Below, in pieces: positions 7,842 to 13,721 of a stretch of 40,989 nt of DNA. Source of the stretch: a virus; IMG/VR virus record IMGVR_UViG_3300013131_004115, positions 1 through 40,989 of that record; one strand, written 5' to 3'. The number at the start of each line of letters is the position of its first letter. Positions within the stretch are counted from its first letter, which is position 1. Both the position numbers and the translations under genes were made by a program. Under the pieces are notes generated by a model, which was not told the origin of the DNA, did no database searches, and worked only from the letters and a program-made list of their open reading frames with translations.

Positions 7842-7859
7842 AAGGTTCCACCGAACCTT
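7842..7859. terminator. Weak hairpin after the outer-membrane protein gene
   Basis: AAGGTTC-CACC-GAACCTT forms a 7-bp stem 5 nt past the stop of the outer-membrane protein gene. On the minus strand it is followed by TAAATCC rather than a T-run, so termination would be partial. Confidence 0.4.
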
Positions 7860-7863
7860 AATT

Positions 7864-8406
7864 TTAATAGGCTACACGTAGCCCAACACCAACTGCTTTT
7901 TCTTGAATGTCCTGTAAAGAACGACTCATGCTGGCGCTAACACTAACTGCTTTGTTGAGAGGCATACTGGCGCCTAACCAAGTAACAGTCTGCTTTGGAT
8001 TATCAGTGTCCCAATTTACTCGAGTCTTAACACCAGTAAAAGCGAATAGAGGACCAATAGGAACTCCTGCTTTGAGACCGACTAAGCCATAAGTAAAATC
8101 ACCGTTGACTTTACCATTAAAACCATTGTCATAACCTACACCGCCGAATGCATTAAGACCGGCAATGTTTTTACCTGCAGTAACTTCGACACTATTAAGC
8201 ATTCCGCCTTTATCAAAAACTGCTGTTCGAACCTGAAGATCCAAATTAAGTCCAGCCATATCTTTACCGGCACGGAAATACTGTGCAGTACTTTCTGCTT
8301 TGTTGCGAGTATCCTTAACTTGATCTACATCGAAACTTACATAATTAGCAGCTTGAGAAGTTGCCGCAGCTGTTGCTAAAGCTAATGCTAAAATTGTCTT
8401 TTTCAT
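7864..8406 (-). CDS. Predicted small outer-membrane beta-barrel protein
   Basis: The 180-residue product begins with a canonical signal peptide (MKKTILALALATAAATSQA, cleavage before ANYVSF). The mature part alternates polar and hydrophobic residues, with Gly turns (GLNAFGGVGYDNGFNG, TYGLVGLKAGVPIGPL), and ends VGVGLRVAY, the terminal aromatic signature read by the BAM machinery. A barrel of about 8-10 strands is inferred. I chose the ATG at 8406 because AAGGAG lies 5 nt upstream; an upstream in-frame start at 8445 would spoil the signal peptide. The gene lies just downstream of the tmRNA coding piece. Possible roles are receptor masking or envelope change; host origin is also possible. Confidence 0.75.
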   Translation of the reverse strand: MKKTILALALATAAATSQAANYVSFDVDQVKDTRNKAESTAQYFRAGKDMAGLNLDLQVRTAVFDKGGMLNSVEVTAGKNIAGLNAFGGVGYDNGFNGKVNGDFTYGLVGLKAGVPIGPLFAFTGVKTRVNWDTDNPKQTVTWLGASMPLNKAVSVSASMSRSLQDIQEKAVGVGLRVAY

Positions 8407-8454
8407 TGAATCTCCTTGTGTGTGAGGCAGTTCGTTTGGTAACAAGGTGAACTG

Positions 8455-8604
8455 CCAAAACCCCGTCAGGTTTAAGCGACTAGCTTAAGATCCTGATAGA
8501 AATAGTCGTTGTTTGCGTCTATTTAGTTTGCTAGGATTACGTCCTTCGCCTTACGAGTTGTCCACTTACTTACTATTTGCCCCGTCGAAACCAGAATCAG
8601 GCCC
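8455..8604 (-). ncRNA. ssrA: Permuted tmRNA, coding (5' tRNA half + tag) piece; 3' end approximate
   Basis: The piece starts GGGCCTGATTCTGGTTTCGA, the conserved tmRNA 5' end (E. coli GGGGCTGATTCTGGATTCGA). GGGCCTG (8604-8598) pairs with CAGGTCC of the acceptor piece, keeping the G3-U pair read by alanyl-tRNA synthetase. AAATAGACGCAAACAACGAC aligns with the E. coli resume site. From GCA at 8516 the tag frame reads ANNDYFYQDLKLVA then TAA (8474-8472). The stop lies inside helix H5: TCAGG/CCTGA plus TTAAGC/GCTTAA (8496-8466), as in known tmRNAs. A GGA/TCC hairpin near 8545-8533 is a likely part of PK1. tmRNA with SmpB rescues stalled ribosomes and tags the nascent chain for proteolysis. No smpB is in this window. 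Confidence 0.88.
8472..8516 (-). other. tmRNA proteolysis-tag reading frame
   Basis: Fourteen sense codons from GCA to GCT followed by TAA encode ANNDYFYQDLKLVA. An Ala resume codon and a hydrophobic -LVA end are what ClpXP-type proteases recognise (the usual end is -LAA or -VAA). The reading frame has no ATG, as expected for a tag. Confidence 0.85.
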
Positions 8605-8748
8605 CTCAGAAAATAACTTTAAGATTCTTTCAGTTTGTTGCTCAATTTCGCAAGACTGTTTTATAATCAACTCTCGTTGTTTATCAATATCAACCTTGTT
8701 TAATTGTTCATCTATAAATTTTTTAACTGACTCCATAACTGACTCCAT
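8566..8748 (-). CDS. 60-residue ORF in the tmRNA intervening segment
   Basis: The ORF starts 6 nt after GAGGAG with a MESVMESV repeat. It encodes a charged helical peptide (VKKFIDEQLNKVDIDKQREL, then CEIEQQTERILKLF) and ends SEGPDSGFDGANSK, where its last 13 codons lie in the 5' end of the tmRNA coding piece. It fills the 167-nt segment (8605-8771) between the acceptor and coding pieces. Helical content, Shine-Dalgarno and length suggest it can be translated from the precursor. It may also be a chance ORF in a spacer. I recognise no family. Confidence 0.5.
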   Translation of the reverse strand: MESVMESVKKFIDEQLNKVDIDKQRELIIKQSCEIEQQTERILKLFSEGPDSGFDGANSK

Positions 8749-8757
8749 AACTGACTC
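8731..8757. repeat. 12-nt direct repeat (AACTGACTCCAT)
   Basis: AACTGACTCCAT occurs twice in tandem and is followed by a partial third copy (AACTGACTCC). On the minus strand it produces the MESVMESV repeat at the start of the small ORF and duplicates its ATG. Slippage probably created it. Confidence 0.7.
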
Positions 8758-8771
8758 CTCGAATTATTTTT

Positions 8772-8846
8772 TGGTGGACCTGGGCGGAATCGAACCGCCG
8801 TCCGCAGCACGTTTCTGCTTGCTTCATACAACTATATGAATATATA
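8772..8846 (-). ncRNA. ssrA: Permuted tmRNA, acceptor (3' tRNA half) piece; 5' end approximate
   Basis: The minus strand reads GGAC, then T-stem/loop GGCGG-TTCGATT-CCGCC (8799-8783), acceptor strand CAGGTCC (8782-8776), discriminator A and an encoded CCA (8774-8772). This is the tmRNA 3' end (E. coli GGAC-GCGGG-TTCAACT-CCCGC-CAGCTCC-ACCA). No matching acceptor 5' strand lies upstream; it lies downstream at 8604-8598, so the gene is circularly permuted. AGTTGT (8833-8828) pairs with ACAACT (8561-8556) of the coding piece, a probable part of helix H2. The 5' end lies near the stop codon of ahpD at 8847, with only 75 nt available. Confidence 0.88.
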
Positions 8847-9359
8847 TTAGTTATTCAAGACTCTAGATACTGCAGTAATTACAGCAGCGATACGGCCAAT
8901 GTCTCGTAACTGTTCTGTAGTATAGCCTTCTTTTTTCAAAGTCTCGTAATGAGCTTTGACGCAAAAATGACACTTACCCACAATACTAGCGGCTAGACTG
9001 TATGCTTCAAACCTCGCCTTAGTAGTACCGCCATGACTAGCAATAGCATTCATTCTTAACTGCGCTGGAAGACCTTTTAAGTTATCATCTTCCGCCATTT
9101 CGACATAGGGGTACCAAGTATTTGTCATTGACATTATACTTCCTGCCGTAAGTGCAGCATCTGCTTCATTACGTTCTAAAATCACACTATGTAACCAAGT
9201 CCAAAATTTAACGTTACCGGTGGCAAATGCTGCTGCAACAGCAATGGCTTCAGCCTCATTGGCTGGAATGCTGCTACGCTTAATTACTGCATCCAGATTA
9301 AGTCTTGTATCCTTGGCATAATCTGGAATAGTTTCTTTTAAATTATCAACCCAACTCAT
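8847..9359 (-). CDS. ahpD: AhpD-like alkylhydroperoxidase (CMD fold)
   Basis: The 170-residue all-helical product (M. tuberculosis AhpD is about 177) carries the AhpD active site E-x11-C-x2-C-x3-H: FEAYSLAASIVGKCHFCVKAH near residues 115-136. AhpD reduces oxidised AhpC and has weak peroxidase activity of its own; its CxxC accepts electrons from lipoylated protein. GSIMSMTNTWYPYVEMA is the usual preceding helix pair. The gene overlaps the homing-endonuclease stop (ATGA) with AAGGATGA as ribosome site. AhpC is encoded just upstream (10156-10731), so the two are probably a working pair split by the endonuclease gene. Confidence 0.88.
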   Translation of the reverse strand: MSWVDNLKETIPDYAKDTRLNLDAVIKRSSIPANEAEAIAVAAAFATGNVKFWTWLHSVILERNEADAALTAGSIMSMTNTWYPYVEMAEDDNLKGLPAQLRMNAIASHGGTTKARFEAYSLAASIVGKCHFCVKAHYETLKKEGYTTEQLRDIGRIAAVITAVSRVLNN

Positions 9360-10111
9360 TCATCATCCTTATTTTTACATCTATCAAAATGATATCTAAC
9401 TAAATTGTGTTTTGCCCCGGATATATTGCAATGAGGGCAAATTACTTTTTCTAAAATTCTTCCTTGTTTCCAACCCAAATTCAAATAACTATTTAAATCC
9501 TCTTTATTAACCTTTTTATGATACACGCCATCATTGATCCATTTAGTATTGGCAACTAATATAGAAAGTTTTTGCTTAGTAATATCACTATGTAATCTAC
9601 CTATTGCCTTACTTCGTATTTTATTTCTACGAATTTCTTCTTGTTCTTTGGGTCTACTTAATTGGCCCAAAGACATTAATAATTTAGTTTCTTCAGATTT
9701 TTTTCTATTTTTCAAAGTTAATGATCTTTTAATGTTACTCTCTTTAGTTTGTTTTTTATTTTTTTGCGATAAAAGAGCTTTTTCGCTCGCTGGTCCATAA
9801 TTGCTAAACTTTTTACCACCCATATTCTTATTAAGCCAATCTGATTTTTTTAAAGCATTAACTTTTTTCAAAAATCTATATTCATAATCTAAAGCTTCTT
9901 GCGGTGTTTTAAATTTTTTTCTTACAGAGGCAAAAAAAGAATCAGTCCCATATTCTTGGATTAATTTATGAATTTTAACTGAAGAAGTAAAGTATCCATC
10001 TTTTTTCCAAAATAAACTTGGATTACTATTTTTAGCATATTTGGAACCATAATACTTCAATCCAGTTGGTTTGTGATAAACATAATAAGTATACGGTGTT
10101 TGGGCAGACAT
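9356..10111 (-). CDS. GIY-YIG homing endonuclease
   Basis: The 251-residue product has an N-terminal GIY-YIG-type domain (YTYYVYHKPTGLKYYGSKY, then WKKDGYFTSSVKIHKLIQEYG), a long basic helical linker (residues 110-180), a WINDGVYHKKV...LNLGWKQGR block typical of phage-encoded homing enzymes, and a C-terminal Zn-finger-like CPHCNISGAKHNLVRYHFDRC. It cuts intergenic sites to copy itself between phages. It lies free-standing between ahpC and ahpD. Its start codon lies in one arm of a 13-bp inverted repeat with a late-type promoter in the loop (10100-10151). Confidence 0.88.
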   Translation of the reverse strand: MSAQTPYTYYVYHKPTGLKYYGSKYAKNSNPSLFWKKDGYFTSSVKIHKLIQEYGTDSFFASVRKKFKTPQEALDYEYRFLKKVNALKKSDWLNKNMGGKKFSNYGPASEKALLSQKNKKQTKESNIKRSLTLKNRKKSEETKLLMSLGQLSRPKEQEEIRRNKIRSKAIGRLHSDITKQKLSILVANTKWINDGVYHKKVNKEDLNSYLNLGWKQGRILEKVICPHCNISGAKHNLVRYHFDRCKNKDDE

Positions 10112-10151
10112 ATATTTTTCCTGTTTAAATTATTTATTTATGTCTGCCCAA
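10100..10151. promoter_or_regulatory. Start-codon-sequestering hairpin with late-type promoter in the loop
   Basis: TTGGGCAGACATA (10100-10112) and TATGTCTGCCCAA (10139-10151) are perfect 13-bp inverted repeats with a 26-nt loop. In a transcript from upstream, the endonuclease ATG (10111-10109) and first codons are paired. The loop holds its AGGAAA ribosome site. CATAAATA (10142-10135), one base off the T4 late consensus, lies at the upstream arm/loop junction; an overlapping AATAAATA (10138-10131) follows. A late start near 10129 would drop the upstream arm and free the start codon. Confidence 0.75.
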
Positions 10152-10155
10152 CGGG

Positions 10156-10731
10156 TTATAGTGTTTCCTCACCTATCTCCCTAGAACAGGCGCACAATTC
10201 TCCAGTTTGACATGCATCAAGAATACGAAGTGTCTCCTCTGGGCTTCTACCAACATTTAAGTTATTAACCGTTATGTGTTGTATAACATTATTTGGATCA
10301 ACAATGAAGGTAGCTCTTAAAGGTACACCATTTACTTTATCCAAAATACCTAACGTAGCAGCCAAACCATTCTCGACATAGCGATCGTTATTATAATCTT
10401 GCGATTGTTTAATTAAATCTGCAAACATCCATGAATTAGTTTTCTTTAAATCTTCGTGATGATTTTTCCAGGCTAATAAACAATATTCATTATCTGTACA
10501 ACCCATTAATAAGATTGTATCGCGATCTTTAAAATCACCATTTAATTTATCATATCCTACGATTTCTGTAGGGCATACGAACGTAAATGATTTTGGATAG
10601 AACATAATCACTTTCCACTTACCAGGGAAAGATTGTTCCGTTAGGTCCTCAAAGGCACCTTCGGGTGTAAGAGCACCGGGCTTTACACCAACGATATTAA
10701 ACGGTTCTAGATTATCACCAACAGTCAGCAT
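10156..10731 (-). CDS. ahpC: AhpC-type 2-Cys peroxiredoxin
   Basis: The 191-residue product reduces H2O2 and organic peroxides. It has the peroxidatic motif YPKSFTFVCPTE (PxxxTxxC) and the C-terminal LDACQTGELCACS, the layout of AhpCs with two C-terminal Cys such as M. tuberculosis AhpC (C174/C176), which uses AhpD as reductant. LRATFIVDPNNVIQHI is the usual thioredoxin-fold strand. I chose the ATG at 10731 (AAGGAA 8 nt upstream, and homology begins at LTVGDNLEPF); an upstream in-frame Met at 10788 would add 19 basic residues not seen in the family. A TATAAT (10796-10791) may be a host-type -10 box. Confidence 0.92.
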   Translation of the reverse strand: MLTVGDNLEPFNIVGVKPGALTPEGAFEDLTEQSFPGKWKVIMFYPKSFTFVCPTEIVGYDKLNGDFKDRDTILLMGCTDNEYCLLAWKNHHEDLKKTNSWMFADLIKQSQDYNNDRYVENGLAATLGILDKVNGVPLRATFIVDPNNVIQHITVNNLNVGRSPEETLRILDACQTGELCACSREIGEETL

Positions 10732-10814
10732 TTGTTTTTTCCTTTTTAGCTTAAATGTTTTTAGGGGAGGGTATCTTCGCATAGACATATTATATAAGAA
10801 TAAGACTATAAAGT

Positions 10815-11474
10815 CTAGTCTTTAGTTGATCTTTCGTAATCGTCGCGCATCTTTAGTAATTTGCCAGCAAAATCGTCTCTTTTCTTATGAAAAATCTGAG
10901 GATAATCATTTTCTACAGCGATTAAAATAGTAATTCTTGGAACAGGAATCTTGTATCTTTCTTCAAACATAATGGCATATGCTGTTGCTTGTACAAAATA
11001 TCCTTCTATCCAATCTTCTCTTTTAGGTTTAGATGAAGTTTTAAAATCTATCACGTTCATTTTACCCTTGTATTCAGCAATACAATCTACTGTACCAGCT
11101 AATCTTAAATGGTCGGAATACAAATATTTTTCTTGTAAATGAATATTATCTATATGGTTTAAATAAGGCAGAACAGATTTAAACATCTCCAGATGGACAG
11201 GATTTTCAATTTCCATATCTTGATTTGCTAGATATTTTTCTACTATGGAATGTATTTTAGTACCTCTTGTAGATGCTGCCCTGGATATTTTATTTGCTTC
11301 CTCGTGCCCTATTTTATTTCTCCATTCATTTATAGCTTGCCTGCTAAAATAAGAAAGCATAGTTGTCACAGAAGGGTATTTGTTGCCCTCGGGTGTTAGA
11401 TAAAATCTTTTACCCGATTCTTCTGTGACTTGTTTTAAATCTAGATTAGGCACCGTAACATGATTAAATAGCAT
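10815..11474 (-). CDS. PD-(D/E)XK exonuclease-like protein (Cas4/RecB/MGME1 type)
   Basis: The 219-residue product has the PD-(D/E)XK core: GTKIHSIVEKYL (motif with His), RLAGTVDCIAEYKGKMNVIDFKTSSKPK (D...DFKT, the catalytic D-x(n)-D/E-x-K) and YFVQATAYAIMFEERY (QxxxY). Such proteins are ssDNA exonucleases or recombination nucleases, and similar ones are common in T4-like marine phages. There are no Cys ligands for an Fe-S cluster as found in Cas4/AddB. The gene directly follows GH19 (1-nt gap) and ends in a hairpin-like AAGACT/AGTCTT sequence before ahpC. Confidence 0.85.
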   Translation of the reverse strand: MLFNHVTVPNLDLKQVTEESGKRFYLTPEGNKYPSVTTMLSYFSRQAINEWRNKIGHEEANKISRAASTRGTKIHSIVEKYLANQDMEIENPVHLEMFKSVLPYLNHIDNIHLQEKYLYSDHLRLAGTVDCIAEYKGKMNVIDFKTSSKPKREDWIEGYFVQATAYAIMFEERYKIPVPRITILIAVENDYPQIFHKKRDDFAGKLLKMRDDYERSTKD

Positions 11475-11475
11475 A

Positions 11476-12108
11476 TTATTCTTGTAATACTTCTAAAGCG
11501 TGATTATAATGTTTAATACGATCTTCTAATCCTATAAATCCACCATTAATTTTCTTAGTTAAAGTTTTAATATCTTGAGCATCTGCCTGCTCATTTAATT
11601 TATTTGCATACCAAAACCAACAGGCAGAATGCAAGGCATAATAGGGTTGAACTAAAACATCTGGCATTCTTATTAAAGTATCATCCTCAAATAAGAACTG
11701 AGAACATCTGGAATAATTAGATTTACCGGTAAGTTGAATTAATCCTCTGCCTCTAAATTTATACCCTTCACCGCTTGACTCATCTCCATTGCCCATTCTA
11801 TTAGAATAGACTCTATTAGCTATCTTTTCAGGTTGACGATGATATGCTTGTGCCATTTCCGCAGTAGGAAAATATTTTGGAAATATTTTTCTTAATCCAT
11901 CAGCAGAATAATTTAAATTTTCTGATAGTGCAGTAAATCCTGCAGACTCATGTGCACACTGAGCAATAAATGCAGCAACTCTAGCAACATCACTAATATG
12001 ATATTGAGGAAGAGCATCGCACACAGCTTCGTACCATTCGCTTATATTTTTTACTCGAGGAATTAATTTTTGTAGTTTATGCTCAGTAAAATCGAAGTCA
12101 AATGACAT
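11476..12108 (-). CDS. GH19 endolysin (chitinase-like muramidase)
   Basis: The 210-residue product is a single GH19 domain: VAAFIAQCAHESAGF with catalytic Glu, YKFRGRGLIQLTGKSNY (substrate cleft), ALHSACWFWYANKLN and LTKKINGGFIGLEDR. GH19 phage enzymes cleave the peptidoglycan sugar backbone. No signal peptide or TM segment is present, so it would need a holin or other release; no holin is obvious in the window. The start overlaps the end of iscU by 11 nt, with AAGGAGAAG as ribosome site, an unusual pairing of lysis and Fe-S genes. Confidence 0.92.
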   Translation of the reverse strand: MSFDFDFTEHKLQKLIPRVKNISEWYEAVCDALPQYHISDVARVAAFIAQCAHESAGFTALSENLNYSADGLRKIFPKYFPTAEMAQAYHRQPEKIANRVYSNRMGNGDESSGEGYKFRGRGLIQLTGKSNYSRCSQFLFEDDTLIRMPDVLVQPYYALHSACWFWYANKLNEQADAQDIKTLTKKINGGFIGLEDRIKHYNHALEVLQE

Positions 12109-12484
12109 TATGCTTCTCCTTAAAATCTTTTATAGCTGCCTTAATTGCATCTTCTGCTAAAATTGAGCAATGGATCTTTACTGGAGGTAACGCGAGTTCT
12201 TCTGCAATTTGTACATTTTTAATTTCACCTGCTTGATCAAGTGTTTTTCCTTTGACCCATTCTGTTACTAACGAGCTACTTGCAATAGCTGAACCACATC
12301 CATACGTCTTAAACTTAGCGTCAGTAATTATACCTTCTTCGTTAACCTGTATTTGTAGTTTCATCACATCACCACATGCCGGGGCACCCACCATACCTGT
12401 CCCAATACGCTTTAATTCTTTAGCGAAAGATCCCACATTGCGAGGATTTTCATAATGATCTAATACTTGTGTTGAATATGCCAT
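12098..12484 (-). CDS. iscU: IscU-type Fe-S cluster scaffold
   Basis: The 128-residue product is full length for IscU, the scaffold on which [2Fe-2S] clusters are built and passed on by HscA/HscB. All ligands are visible: APACGDVMKLQI (Cys and Asp), TYGCGSAIASSS (Cys), and LPPVKIHCSILAEDA (the LPPVK HscA-binding motif and third Cys). It starts N-terminally with YSTQVLDHYENPRNVGSF as in bacterial IscU. It directly follows the A-type carrier gene with no gap. No IscS, ferredoxin or chaperone is seen here, so it would use the host cysteine desulfurase. Confidence 0.95.
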   Translation of the reverse strand: MAYSTQVLDHYENPRNVGSFAKELKRIGTGMVGAPACGDVMKLQIQVNEEGIITDAKFKTYGCGSAIASSSLVTEWVKGKTLDQAGEIKNVQIAEELALPPVKIHCSILAEDAIKAAIKDFKEKHNVI

Positions 12485-12805
12485 TTAAACTGAAAAAGAT
12501 GATCCGCAACCACACGTATTAGTTGCGTTAGGATTTTTTATTACAAACTGTGCAGAAGTTAAATCTTTTTTGTAATCTATTTCTGCTCCCTCAAGATATG
12601 ACATCGACATAGCATCTATTAATATTTTAACACCTTCTTTCTCAAAGATAAAGTCATCTTCGGCTTGATTCTCATCAAAAGTAAATCCGTAAGAAAAACC
12701 TGAACAACCTCCACCTTGTACAAAAATTCTTAAAGGTGACGAATCGTTTTCTTCAATTTGTACCATCTTAATTTGGTCATACGCTTTGTCTGTAACTTGT
12801 AACAT
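12485..12805 (-). CDS. A-type Fe-S carrier (IscA/ErpA family)
   Basis: The 106-residue product has the three conserved cysteines of A-type carriers: [15 protein letters not shown] and the C-terminal [29 protein letters not shown]...IDYKKDL is the family core. It takes a cluster from IscU and delivers it to target enzymes. ErpA-like sequences share the GGCSGF-YGF form, but IscA and ErpA cannot be separated here. A GGAGGA ribosome site lies 4 nt from the ATG, and AATAAATA, a late-promoter variant, is at 12831-12824. Confidence 0.93.
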   Translation of the reverse strand: MLQVTDKAYDQIKMVQIEENDSSPLRIFVQGGGCSGFSYGFTFDENQAEDDFIFEKEGVKILIDAMSMSYLEGAEIDYKKDLTSAQFVIKNPNATNTCGCGSSFSV

Positions 12806-12829
12806 TCTTCCTCCGGATAGAAATATTTA

Positions 12830-13666
12830 TTACTTTAGACCCATTTGTTTTCTTATTTTAGTAGCTGATATAGAATGTATTTTTTCATCAAATACTTCTT
12901 GTTCTATTGTATATCCCACATCTCTTCCATAAGTAATATTAACTATATTGGGAACTATAACTATCTCATACTGCCCTTGATAAAGCGGATCTAAATCTCT
13001 TTTAATAAAATCTTTCACTTTTTTCAATTCAAATGGGTTAGAATTATTCCATCCTTGGCAATCTCGTATCATTATACAAACCTGTCCAGTTTTTGCCAAT
13101 GCTCTTTCAAACAAAGCTCTATGTCCCGCATGCCAGGGTTGCCAGCGCCCCAGCATCTGTACTGTTTCTTTTTTCCAATCAAACACAGGACGTCTTTGAT
13201 TATCAAGAATCATTTTACCTACAATAGGAGCCCAATGCTCGGCATTTTGCTCTGTAATTCTAAAATCATACATATCTGGTGCTACGAATAATTTATTAGT
13301 ATCGTCAAATCTACCTGAGTCTATGGTATCCATCCAGATAGTCCAATCTGCTTTAAAATTATTTCGCATTTCTGGCATAGGAGCTACAAAATCGCATATT
13401 ACATATTCACAATTAGAAGTTAGAGCAAATTCAAACATTCTAATACTTTGTCGTATTCTTCCTTCCTTAGAAAAATCCCAATCATTAAATTTTCTTCTTA
13501 CATCATCACCATTAAACCAATCTACTCTTGCATTCATCTTTGGATAAGGAACATCTCCAATTGAGGATAAATCTCTGTACCCATAAGTTTCTAAAAATTT
13601 TTTTAAAAGATTAGCAAAATATGTTTTTCCGGAACCAGGTAGCCCCATAATTAAAATTTTTTCCAT
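12830..13666 (-). CDS. APS-kinase-like P-loop kinase fused to a HxGH nucleotidyltransferase
   Basis: The 278-residue product has two domains. Residues 1-150 resemble adenylylsulfate (APS) kinase: GLPGSGKTYFA (Walker A), WFNGDDVRRKFNDWDFS, RIRQSIRMFEFAL and YVICDFVAPMPEMR. Residues 165-278 are a cytidylyltransferase-type nucleotidyltransferase: GRWQPWHAGHRALFERAL (HxGH), IMIRDCQGWNNSNPFELKKV and HSISATKIRKQM (ISxTxxR), closest in style to NMN adenylyltransferases. It may act in NAD salvage, or make an activated intermediate for the neighbouring sulfotransferase. The domain order is the reverse of NadR. The exact substrate is not readable. Confidence 0.8.
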   Translation of the reverse strand: MEKILIMGLPGSGKTYFANLLKKFLETYGYRDLSSIGDVPYPKMNARVDWFNGDDVRRKFNDWDFSKEGRIRQSIRMFEFALTSNCEYVICDFVAPMPEMRNNFKADWTIWMDTIDSGRFDDTNKLFVAPDMYDFRITEQNAEHWAPIVGKMILDNQRRPVFDWKKETVQMLGRWQPWHAGHRALFERALAKTGQVCIMIRDCQGWNNSNPFELKKVKDFIKRDLDPLYQGQYEIVIVPNIVNITYGRDVGYTIEQEVFDEKIHSISATKIRKQMGLK

Positions 13667-13721
13667 AATACCTCGTATTTGATGTTAAAATTTCTTAGTA
13701 TTCAAAATTTTTCAATTAAAT

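Noticed and set aside
8772-8803. tRNA-like end read as a prophage attachment site
   Set aside because: tmRNA ends are common att sites, but a matching tmRNA 5' half and tag frame lie nearby and pair with it; no integrase is in the window.
8513-8839. 108-codon plus-strand ORF
   Set aside because: It is antisense to the tmRNA pieces and the small intervening ORF; the tmRNA signals are far stronger.
10732-10788. Longer AhpC start with a basic N-terminal tail
   Set aside because: The family begins at the ATG at 10731, which has a good ribosome site.
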